DNA from: Aphrophora alni
Taxonomy: Eukaryota; Arthropoda; Insecta; Hemiptera; Aphrophoridae
Assembly (NCBI GenBank): GCA_963513935.1
Contig: OY740770.1
Span: 89,340,198 to 89,404,197, forward strand
Length of the DNA stretch: 64,000 nt
Direction of reading: 5' to 3'
In this document: piece by piece, positions 55,260 through 64,000 of the stretch
How positions within the stretch are numbered: the first letter of the stretch is position 1
Layout of the letters: every line of letters starts with the position of its first letter
Notes under the pieces: model-generated
What the model was told of the DNA's origin: nothing
Databases searched by the model: none
The model's input: only the letters and a program-made list of their open reading frames with translations
Translations under genes and position numbers: made by a program

Positions 55260-55332
55260 GTTTCCGTGGTGTAGCGGTTATCACGTCTGCCTAACACGCA
55301 GAAGGTCCCCAGTTCGATCCTGGGCAGAAACA
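55260..55332 (+). tRNA. trnV-AAC: tRNA-Val (anticodon AAC)
   Basis: A complete 73-nt cloverleaf. The acceptor GTTTCCG pairs with CAGAAAC except for one C-A mismatch at pair 6-67. The anticodon stem is TCTGC/GCAGA with loop CTAACAC (anticodon AAC). The T stem is CCCAG/CTGGG with loop TTCGATC, and the discriminator is A. The A box (TGGTGTAGCGG) and B box (GTTCGATCC) are intact, and a T7 run six nt downstream would terminate RNA polymerase III. It is probably functional. It lies within the Polinton boundaries, which is unusual. Confidence 0.93.
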
Positions 55333-55499
55333 TTTACTTTTTTTCAATATCTTTTTAAATTTAGAATATATCTGTAGTAATAATAAATCAATACTAATTA
55401 TGTTACTGATATACTGACATGATTTGATGAGAACTTTTGGTGTTTTTCCCTCTCATTTGACGAACTCGCCCTTGAGATGTGTGAACGAAATATATAAAA

Positions 55500-55758
55500 T
55501 ACTAACAGAGTACCTGTCCTTCGTAGGTGGTTTACGAATTGTATAATGGAGTATAGATAATTGAGTGTTGAGGAGTTTTCAAGGCTAGTGGGGCAATGCC
55601 TCTGATGGAATTTCTAAATAAAATAGGCCTATGTGTTAACCAGGGACCCTAAGAATATCCATGTACAATTTCAGCTCAATGGGTCTAGTAGTTTTTACGT
55701 GATTGAGTAACACACACCCAGACAGACACCATTAAATGTTTATATAATAGTATAGATG
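55500..55758 (+). repeat. Degraded interspersed-repeat 3' tail
   Basis: The stretch TTTCAGCTCAATGGGTCTAG, then ACGTGATTGAGTAACACACA, then CAGACAGACACC and ATAATAGTATAGAT resembles a tail found at the 3' ends of many insect non-LTR/SINE repeats. The family is not certain. Confidence 0.45.
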
Positions 55759-55945
55759 TTTTATCTCAACCTCTACTTTACGTATAAAAATGTTTCCGTC
55801 GGTTTATAACTCCGTATGTACAGTGTGTCAACGAACTGCTTTCGAAATTAAAGTATATTTCAAAACGTGCAAAAATGTAATTCATTTTTTAAATGTATGT
55901 CTTCTGCTACGTTTACATTTTTAATAGTTTTCATTACGTAGGTTT

Positions 55946-55948
<3 letters not shown>

Positions 55949-55987
<39 letters not shown>
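55949..55987. repeat. (TA)n microsatellite
   Basis: About 19 TA/AT units. Confidence 0.95.
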
Positions 55988-55990
<3 letters not shown>

Positions 55991-58744
55991 CTAGTCTTCA
56001 CCTGTTAAATAATAGGGACAGAGTCGAAAAAGAACAAGAGTTGATTAAGAGAGACCTGACAGGAAACATGAATGAGACGTATCTAACTCAAGACTAGATG
56101 AAGGGAGGTGTATAATCAGCTAGGTACCTTGGAATTGTCCTATTTACTTTATGTGAATCAGTAATTTGTCTTATATTCTATTTTTATTTTTTCTGTCATG
56201 TATTTTGTTTCATTTTTGGATTTCAAAATTTTCTGGGACTCAGCTTCAGTAGAACACCTTTGAGCATTTGAGCACTACTACTGTACACACAAATTCATAT
56301 CTTTTGTAGACGGGTTTGTTAATTCTATACGATGTTTTTTACTCGCATAATAGCGCGTCCGTACTGCATTAAAATACACAACTAACATTAAACAGACATT
56401 AAACAATGTATTGAGTATTTTTCTGGTGACATGTAGAAGAATAACCTAATATTAATTTTTTAATTATCATTATTATTTTTCATTTTCTTTTTACATCTCA
56501 AAAACACATAATAAACACACGAATAAAAAACCCCTGCCTTAAAATACGTTTTAAGAAAATAGTTATGTTTAAGAAAGCATACTTGTTATAATATAAACTA
56601 GACCTCTGTTGAAAAAACAATCAAAAACATATTAAACGAATGCTAATGTACAAAGAAAATGTACAAAGAAAATGTACCTCATTTAGGACTTATTATTCTT
56701 GTTTTGAGGCTACCCTTCCTTAATTTCTCATTATTATTTAAAGAGTTGACAAAAACTGACGATTGAAACTTAAATACGATTTCACAAAACAATAGCTATG
56801 GAGACTATAGGGGGAAAGCTTATAAATGCCACGTCTATTTATGTTAGACCAATGCAATGCACTTACATGTGAACAGATGTCTGTTTGTATGCTGGTAAGC
56901 GGATATTTATTTTTGCAAGGCCCCCCCACTATGCAATTTATTGCATACGAGCATATGTGCAATATATATGTAGGGTTAGTCTAATTTGAACTACCGCGAG
57001 GAACAACAGTACCACGATGTACGTTGACAACTTTATAGGGACGGACCTTGTTCCATGTAAGTAAATTATTATTTTTGGTGTTATATTATTACAAAAGTGT
57101 TTTTATTTTTCGTTTTAAACATTTATAAATTCGGAGGTGGAATTATTATTATTTGGTGTTACTTTTATTGATGTTATGTTTTCAATTGTCGTAGCAAACA
57201 TTTATGATTTCAGGAGTTGTTTATTATTTTTTGGTGCTAATATTTTTATTCTTAATATTATAAATTAATTCATTTGACTGACCAAATCTGTAATTATTTC
57301 TCTATATCAACATTTGATATTTTTGTTTTTGTTATTTGTCATTAAAAAATTGAACAAAATTTAAACTGATTAAATTGATTAATTTTTTTAACAAATAGAA
57401 TTTATATATTTTAAATATAAATTAATGGATTAAATGAAGCTGCGACGAATCAAATTATCCTGTAATTTACCAATGTAAATGTGAATATAAAAAACTGTTA
57501 TAAACAGTCAAAGTAGTTGACTGTCAATTTGAATTGAACTGTAATAATAATAATAATGTATTTCTTCTTTTGTTACTAACGAAATACTTACAAAATTGAT
57601 TCAATTAAGTTTTCGGAGAAATTCCGCTGTTTTATACAACATTTGTTCGTTTTAGATACGTGACTTCTCGAATTCTTTTTAAAATTTCTCATTCTGTTTC
57701 TTTAACAGAAACCTTTAGATGAGTTTTACAAAATAATATATATTTATATATGTAGGCCTGAACTACTGTAGATATACTGAGCTTACATCTCGCCGGAATA
57801 AAGGATCATTTGTTAGTTTACGTACTCTATTTATAGGGCCTACCATATAAAATGTCTCTGAAAAATGTAAATTTTATATATTTTGAATATTATTCTATTT
57901 TCATGGCTCAATTTATATTGAATTTGTAATATATTGATGCTATGCGTCAATTATATACTTAGGGATTTGGATTTGTAAAAATGTCTGCGACCTGTTGTTT
58001 GAATCGATTTTTGAATTAGCTACATACTTCTGGTGTGTTATATTCAAATTGAACGACATTTATGAATATCAAAATGCTAGACTTTAAAACATATTTACAA
58101 ATTATCAACTCAAACATTCGTTATAAGACTAAAATTAACAAATCTGAGAATGTTCTTAATATCATCTCTACAGCCAAATCAGCTGAACTGATTTCCATGT
58201 TGTTTTTACTAATCTCTTTCTTTAGCATTCTTGTTGCAGTCATTAAAACTTTAAAAAATTTAGTATATTTTTTTAAAAACCCTAAAACGTTCTCCTCCAC
58301 CAAAACGTATTTAAAAACAAAAACAATATTTACAGGGAATACATACAGACGTATTGATATTATTGCACGTACGTGACAGTTTGAATCCATATTACATTCC
58401 CTTGTTTAATTATTGTCACGTTTAAAATGTTCCACACCCATAGCCTACAAATTCGAGAAAGAGAGGCGTTGAGCGTTTAAATTTAGGTCTTTATAATAAT
58501 TTGTCAAAGTAACCATACCCCCAATGAATTTACCGTCCATTACTCTTACCTTACAAATTTAAAATTAGGCTAAGTACAGAGTTGCAACTTGAACGTTGTA
58601 ACTTAGCAAATAGTAGTTTTTAAAAATATTCTATTTCCTCCGAAAACATTACAGACAAAATTTATTCACATTCCGATTTGATTAAATATTGCTACGGCTT
58701 TACATTTACATTGCACATAGTCTTCGTTAAGCTAATAAAGAGGT

Positions 58745-59153
58745 TGGGTTAGAGGCCAAGTGACGTAGTATTGTGACGTAGTGTTGCGATGTAGTATTGC
58801 AGCGTGGTATTGTGACGTAGTATTGTGTTTATAGGTGGGTTATCTCTTAATTTTAGTTAGTCTTCATCGAACTTTCGAAGAGGAAAGATCTCTGGTGAGT
58901 TACAAATTTTGTTTGACGTAGTATTGCGACGTAGTATTGTGACGTAGTATTGTGACGTAGTATTATGACGTAGTATTGCGACGTAGTATTGTGACGTAGT
59001 ATTGTGACGTAGTATTATGACGTAGTATTACGACGTAGTATTGTGACGTAGTATTGTGATGTAGTATTGTGACGTAGTATTGTGACGTAGTATTGTGACG
59101 TAGTGTTGTGACGTAGTATTGTGATGTAGTATTGTGACGTAGTATTGTGCTTT
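58745..59153. repeat. Right sub-terminal minisatellite, 13-bp unit GACGTAGTATTGT
   Basis: Roughly 25 units in two blocks (about 58762-58831 and 58916-59153), split by a copy of the TATA/splice-donor-like module (58831-58915). Each unit contains TGACGTAG, a variant of the bZIP/CRE core. This array replaces the hairpin block found at the corresponding place in the left arm. Confidence 0.88.
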
Positions 59154-60137
59154 ATAGGTGGGTTATCTCTTAATTTTAGTTAGTCTTCGTCGAACTTTCG
59201 AAGGGGTAAGATCTCTGGTAGGTTACAAATTTTGTTTGATGTACTATTATGTATTGTAATATTGTGTGATGTAGGGGTTCAAAATTCCCCTCTTAGATGT
59301 CTATCGCCTTGTCGTGGTGAGAGGGCTTTAAACAAATTTGATAGACGGTGCTTTGAACTTTCTATTTTCTTATACCTGTCTCGTAATTTCTTCTGCGAAG
59401 AAGACCACGTTCTTCACAGAAGAAATTACAAGCAGAGTAGCGTATCCCTTATAGGTTAGTCAATCTCTTAATTTTAGTTAGTCTTCATCGAACTGACGAA
59501 GGGGTAAGATCTCTGGTAGGTTACAAATTTTGTTTGATGTACTATTATGTATTGTAATATTGTGTGATGTAGGGGTTAGGTGACGTAGCATAATAACATA
59601 GAGTAATTCCCCATTGACGTCATTTCCAGTGACGACGTTGTGGCGTCTTTTTTTGAGACGTCATAATGACGTTACTAGAGCTGACGTCTATCTGTGCCCA
59701 GGTGTCCCATAGCGCTATGTGACGTCAATCTGTACTCAGGTGTCCCATAGCGCTATGCGACATCAATCTGTACTCAGGTGTCCCATAGCGCTATGGGACG
59801 TAGTATTGTGACGTAGTATTGTGACGTAGTATTGTGCTTTATAGATTAGGTATATCTTAAGTTTAGTTAGTCTTCGTCGAGCTGCCGAAGAGGAAAGACC
59901 TCGGGTAAGTTAACATTGTACTTTGGACATCTGGTTTGCGTCTAGACTTAGGGCACCTGTTTCACGTAGGGCATTCTGTTACCCTAGTCTCTAGTACCCT
60001 AATGACGTCATCTCCAGTGACGTCGTTATGACGTCTCTGGAAGTGACGTCAGGGGCCTATTGGCTTTTGTAACCCAAGTGTCCCAGTGTTCAGGTGTCCC
60101 AGTTTGTCGTAACCCAGGTGTCCTATATTCTACTACT
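59140..60137 (-). repeat. Right terminal inverted repeat of the Polinton
   Basis: Reverse complement of 40415-41410 with very few differences. The right tip reads CTATATTCTACTACT, i.e. one extra AGT relative to the left tip. It contains four perfect TGACGTCA sites, three AGCGCT units, the GTAATTTCTTCTG hairpin and module copies. Confidence 0.9.
59820..59910 (+). promoter_or_regulatory. TATA plus splice-donor-like module in the TIR
   Basis: CTTTATAGATTAG, then TTTAGTTAGTCTTCGTCGA, then CTCGGGTAAGTTA: a TATA-like box, an initiator-like TTAGT and a good 5' splice site (GGTAAGT at about 59904-59910). Variants recur at 58831-58900, 59153-59223 and 59448-59520, and in inverted form in the left arm. 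All face outward from the element. The promoter/exon reading is inference. Confidence 0.35.
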
Positions 60138-60143
60138 AACTAG
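60138..60143. repeat. 6-bp target-site duplication AACTAG (right)
   Basis: Exact copy of 40409-40414, directly after the right terminus. Confidence 0.88.
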
Positions 60144-60304
60144 CAATGGTCGTTTGCATAAATTGTATTAACAGCTAGATGCAAAACAAATATAGCATAT
60201 CATTAGGCATTGGTTATAAAGATTTAATAATATAGATACTTAACTTATATGTGAGCTAATTACATATATGTAATGGTTAAACATTACTTTACGCCACTTG
60301 ATGA

Positions 60305-60360
<56 letters not shown>

Positions 60361-60560
60361 AATTTTATTTTTTTAAGGTATTTATTCAAGGAGCAAACGT
60401 CTACGTTTAAGTTTTATTAGTCGTGTGTCTCAATATTTGCAGATAGTGGTTCAACCGAGACACAAGTAATAACGCTGTAAACATTTTATTATGTACATTT
60501 TTAATTTATTGTTTTTAACGCTAATACGTTTTTACCAACAAGTATTGAAAATACAATAAT
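60144..60560. other. Host intergenic DNA with (TA)n
   Basis: AT-rich with a TA microsatellite at 60309-60356. No gene seen. Confidence 0.6.
60309..60356. repeat. (TA)n microsatellite
   Basis: About 24 TA units. Confidence 0.95.
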
Positions 60561-60579
60561 ATTTTAAGTGAAAAATATA

Positions 60580-60655
60580 CGACCTCGACTGGGAATCGAA
60601 CCCAGGACCTTCGGCTTTACGCGCCAATGCTCTACCAACTGAGCTATTATAGTCG
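60580..60655 (-). tRNA. tRNA-like sequence (anticodon-position GTA), copy A
   Basis: On the minus strand: D arm GCTCAGTTGGTAGAGC, anticodon stem TTGGC/GCCGA with loop GCGTAAA, T arm CTGGG-TTCGATT-CCCAG, and a T5 run downstream. The A and B boxes are good. U33 is replaced by C, the acceptor pairs only in part, and a eukaryotic tRNA-Tyr would normally carry an intron. It is therefore more likely a tRNA-derived repeat (SINE head) than a true tRNA-Tyr gene. Confidence 0.5.
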
Positions 60656-60811
60656 CTTTCCAGTACATTGAAAATTAATAAATACGTAAGAGCTGCATAA
60701 TGAGTAAAAATGAATTTCAATGTTGCATATGCGAGGTAATTAATTTGGTAACTCAAAAAATGCAGCTATTAAGTCAAGTTAAGTGAGAAGTCTATGTCCT
60801 GTGCTGGGAAG

Positions 60812-60887
60812 CGACTAGGATAACTCAGTTGGTAGAACATTGGCGCGTAAAGCCAAAGGTCCTGGGTTCGATTCCCAGTCTAGGTCG
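60812..60887 (+). tRNA. tRNA-like sequence (anticodon-position GTA), copy B, inverted
   Basis: Nearly the same sequence as 60580-60655 but on the plus strand, with the D arm mutated (ACTCAGTTGGTAGAAC). The two copies plus their flanks (ATATTTTTCA.TTGAAA.TA) form a long inverted repeat with a spacer of about 155 bp. Confidence 0.5.
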
Positions 60888-60899
60888 TATATTTTTCAA

Positions 60900-62043
60900 T
60901 TGAAATAGTATTGTATTATAATATGTGTTTACTTAACTAAAATTTAATAAAATACTTACGTTTATGTACACTTTTAACATTCTAAGATGACAGAGATTGT
61001 AGTTGTTAATTAAATGAATTTTTATTCTTATATATGATAATTTTTAACAATACATTCTTCTTAGTAATTATTAATAATTTTTAACGTAATAATATAAAAA
61101 TATTTGTTTTCCTTTGCACGTCTTCTATCGTGTTAATAAATTATATTATATATAAAACACGTTATATTGAACATCAATAATAAAATCATAACTACACCTT
61201 TGAGTATTACTAATTTCAAAATTATTGAAAAAATATCAACTTAAGTTAAATTGAAAAAAATCTATTTAAAGTAGTTTTTTCAATTAGTTTGCTATACTAT
61301 CCTTGTAAGAATTAATTCCACCCAGGTCAATGACATTAAAGAACGTAATACTTTTTACATAATCGAACGCGTTTCAACGTCAAAGCACCATCATCAGTAA
61401 AAGGAGTTTGATTAATAAAAGTAATATTTTTTTTAGATCTTGTGTTCGAAGTTTAGTATATCTAAAATTATCATACAAATGAAGCTATTTGTTTATAACA
61501 ACATCCTGAAAATTTGTAATATTTTATTCAATTTATACACCACTACATACAATTATAAACATGTTAAATTGTGTATGTCCATGATTCAACTACAGTACTT
61601 CAATTGCTGAAATATATACAAAACTGAACCGAATTAAGATGTTTCATTAATACATTGCAACAACTACGAATACAAGACCATACTCTATTGTCAAGTTCTT
61701 GACAGGTCTAACAATTGGTAGCCATCGATATTTTCTTACAAATTAAAGCAATGATAATTTCTTCAGTCCATATAATATACAGTTTTACATAGGGACTTAT
61801 TATCATTTTGAAAGACAAGCATGTATTCAACAAAAACGGATATTTATCATATTTTGAAATATATTAATTTTTCGTGTAAACAATTTTATATTAATCTTTT
61901 TGTTTACTTTTAAAATATATTGTTAGAATAAAGATAACCTTGTTAAAATGTGACCGGGCCGTAGCCTTTTATAATTAATCGATAACATCTGTCAATAGTT
62001 TAAAAATATAAATTCATTGAAGCGTAATATGTTTGAAAACTGT

Positions 62044-62045
<2 letters not shown>
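60900..62045. other. AT-rich intergenic DNA, nothing recognised
   Basis: Only the hammerhead-like motif at 61356-61397 stands out. Confidence 0.5.
61356..61397 (-). other. Hammerhead-like repeat motif, copy 4
   Basis: On the minus strand: CTGATGA (61397-61391), a 16-nt spacer, GAAAC (61375-61371), then GCGTTCGATTA. Both invariant blocks are intact. The spacer pairs poorly. Confidence 0.4.

Positions 62046-62122
<77 letters not shown>
62046..62122. repeat. (AT)n microsatellite
   Basis: About 38 AT units. Confidence 0.95.
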
Positions 62123-62126
<4 letters not shown>

Positions 62127-62639
62127 TCATCCTACAAAATACTGAGAAAATAGTATTTATAATTTAACTAACTTTTCATAATTACTACACTTGTGGCTAA
62201 CAGAAGTTATAAATAAATTTTAGTTTCGTAAACACGTGCCTTATCATAATAGCCTAATTTTTCAATGAGAAACTTTGAACGTTATAATGGATTTACGATG
62301 TACAGGACAAGCGTTACTAATCCACTTAAATCTAGTTTGTGTTTTAAAATATCCATCAAAGGTATTTCCAAACTAACATGACGGATGAAATTTTATAGCG
62401 CGTTGAGAATGTTGTAGTGTTTATGTATTTATATTGAACTTTCAGGGTTGTAGGATATGGGTCGTATACATTACTGTAAATAACAATGTTAATCTAACCA
62501 ACCAAAAGAATGTTGTTACGAACTTCCATACTATTTGTAATCACTATCAGTTGTATCAGTTGTACTATCAGCATTAACTGAAAATAATTTACTTTTTCAG
62601 TACTATTTTTTGTACAAGCATTAGAAAGATTAATAAAAC

Positions 62640-62684
62640 ACAGACACGCACGCACGCACGCGCTCGCGCGCGCCCTCGAACGCG

Positions 62685-62740
<56 letters not shown>
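62640..62740. repeat. (CGCA)n-(CG)n-(CA)n alternating purine-pyrimidine tract
   Basis: CACGCACGCACG, then CTCGCGCGCG, then about 27 CA units. Long alternating purine-pyrimidine DNA of this type can adopt Z-form. The open frame across it is an artefact. Confidence 0.9.
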
Positions 62741-62743
<3 letters not shown>

Positions 62744-64000
62744 ACCAATTTTTTTAAATTACTCAGTTTACCATACGTGGTATTAAGGTTTACAGGGAAG
62801 TTTTTAAAATTTAAAAACTCCCGAAGCTATTATTCAACATGTCAATCAAAATGTCATGTCAACGAATATTAATAAGACAAGCAAAATAGGGGTAATATCC
62901 ATTTCTATTCAATCCGTTTAGCAGGCACACTAGAAATGTTTATATGGAGTTTTTTTCTTTTTTAATATAAAGACTACCACAATTATTAAGGTTCGAGAAA
63001 CAAGTATATAGGATCAATGTATTTTCTGGTCACTCTCTATTCAAAAGGAAATGAAGATTAGTGGAGGTAGGATTTGTTAAACATCGTGATGAACGTCTGC
63101 TATTAAGCTCATACGTTACTGCTACATATCTCTATTACTCGCTCTAGACAGTCTAAAGCTGTCTCGTACAATCGCCATTTCTTTATATTAGGTTAAAAAG
63201 TCGCTTTAAGTAGATAAAATAACGAATACAGCCCTGGTTCAAATATGGTGGATTTGAAAAACTCCTTTGTGAAACAAAAATGTTTAGTATGTATGCTTGA
63301 ATTAATTATTGTTCAGGTAGTCTTAAATTGGTTAAGAAATTATATAATATAATCTCAACTCAGAAGAGATACATATTCCGGATAGAGTAGAGAGTAAAAC
63401 TAAAGATGTTTGTAAAACGATATAGGTAAATAGTGAGAACTGGCTGTCAAAAGGGAGAATTTATTGTGAACTTTTGAATATCTGTTTTTTTTTCTTTTGT
63501 TTCTATTACTAATAACTTTTAAATTATAGCCGTTATATTAATAATAACTAGGAAAAAGCGCTGTTTAAAATATACTACTTTTAAAAATAAAAGTAATCGC
63601 AGTTTCTTTAATGGTGTATTTATTTTTTTTTAATCATGTCATTTATTTTAACACAGATCTCTTAATAGAACGTGTTGTGTAATATTGTATGAACTTACAT
63701 AGAGTGTGTTCAATTAATAGTTCAAGTGTCTCAAATTCAGACAAAAATACAGAAGAGAAAAACAAAATGTTCAGTAAAATGAAGGACGAATGTGCTTAAG
63801 AATAATCTGAAATTTACGGATATAATCTATATTTATATTGAAAATGTCACTCCTAGGAACTTTACAATGTATTATAGGATAGAGGTAAGGCTACTTATGT
63901 CGAGGTATTTAAGGAAGATTATATATATCCTGAAATTAATTTTAAAATTGTTAAACATGTTTGTATATACATAATAATATATTTAACAATATATATAAAA
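62741..64000. other. AT-rich intergenic DNA, nothing recognised
   Basis: No supportable feature. Confidence 0.5.

Larger units (their letters stand above)
54113..58740. other. Host-like AT-rich segment in place of the polymerase gene
   Basis: About 4.6 kb with the base composition of the flanking host DNA rather than of the element. It holds a tRNA-Val gene (55260-55332), a degraded interspersed-repeat tail (about 55500-55758) and a TA microsatellite (55949-55987). I find no polymerase fragment in it. A 104-residue frame at 58062-58376 (plus) has one hydrophobic helix but no recognised family. The segment lies inside the terminal repeats and target duplications. It is therefore either captured host DNA, a nested insertion or a rearranged junction. 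Confidence 0.65.
40415..60137 (-). mobile_element. Polinton/Maverick (adintovirus-like) endogenous element, 19.7 kb
   Basis: Bounded by inverted repeats of about 1 kb starting AGTAGAATATAGG and by a perfect 6-bp duplication. It encodes, all on the minus strand, the Polinton hallmark set: DDE integrase with chromodomain, packaging ATPase, adenain-like protease, penton and major capsid protein, plus a PLA2 minor capsid protein. Accessory genes include a matrix metalloproteinase, a glycosyltransferase-like protein and a fibre-like protein. The coding part (42.6-54.1 kb) is visibly richer in GC than the flanking host DNA. DNA polymerase B survives only as a C-terminal remnant, and the integrase frame is broken. 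The copy is therefore defective, although the capsid genes look intact. The near-identical terminal repeats argue for a fairly recent insertion. Confidence 0.93.

Noticed and set aside
58062..58376. 104-residue frame with one hydrophobic segment
   Set aside because: No recognised family; the opposite strand is also open, as often happens by chance in such DNA. Mentioned only under the host-like segment.

Overview
This 64 kb window is AT-rich nuclear DNA from an animal, most likely an arthropod and probably an insect. The grounds are the low GC, the many (CA)n/(TA)n microsatellites, the transposon families present, and an arthropod-style Polinton/adintovirus element. I found no complete host protein-coding gene. 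The content is intergenic repeat DNA plus two large insertions.

Layout. 1-15.5 kb: AT-rich host sequence with a degraded tandem repeat (about 2.9-3.3 kb), three copies of a short dispersed repeat (4.8, 8.1 and 10.1 kb), a perfect 21-bp hairpin (9.85 kb), a 16-bp minisatellite (11.0-11.3 kb) and microsatellites. 15548-25021: palindromic mariner-type MITEs with TA target duplications. One is split by an 8.5 kb Ty3/Gypsy-like LTR retrotransposon (15944-24462). It has 2.36 kb TG...CA LTRs, a CTTT target duplication and only gag and protease. The two are separated by a canonical -1 slippery site at the gag stop; no reverse transcriptase, RNase H or integrase is present. 25.0-40.4 kb: AT-rich host DNA with microsatellites and one isolated GC-rich exon-like island (29.8-30.0 kb).

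40415-60137: a 19.7 kb Polinton/Maverick (adintovirus-like) endogenous element. It has about 1 kb near-identical terminal inverted repeats starting AGTAGAAT and a perfect 6-bp target duplication, AACTAG. Its genes all lie on the minus strand, in transcription order: C-terminal remnant of protein-primed DNA polymerase B; DDE integrase with a frameshifted chromodomain tail; FtsK/HerA-type packaging ATPase; viral core-2/I-branching-like glycosyltransferase; a conserved transposon-associated protein; a DAVN-repeat fibre-like protein; a secreted matrix metalloproteinase; a PLA2-domain minor capsid protein; an adenain-like protease; penton; major capsid protein; two unrecognised proteins; and a small conserved RNase-H-like protein. 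Several genes overlap by ATGA. The set describes a virion-forming element (capsid, maturation protease, packaging motor, PLA2 for membrane escape, fibre for attachment, secreted protease) that integrates by a DDE integrase. It has lost its polymerase core, and about 4.6 kb of host-like DNA carrying a tRNA-Val gene (54.1-58.7 kb) lies where the polymerase should be. The arms contain dense TGACGTCA/TGACGTAG sites, two 89-bp hairpins and repeated TATA/splice-donor-like modules.

60.1-64 kb: host AT-rich DNA with an inverted pair of tRNA-like sequences and microsatellites. Four copies of a CTGATGA...GAAAC motif, resembling a hammerhead-ribozyme core, are scattered across the window on both strands.
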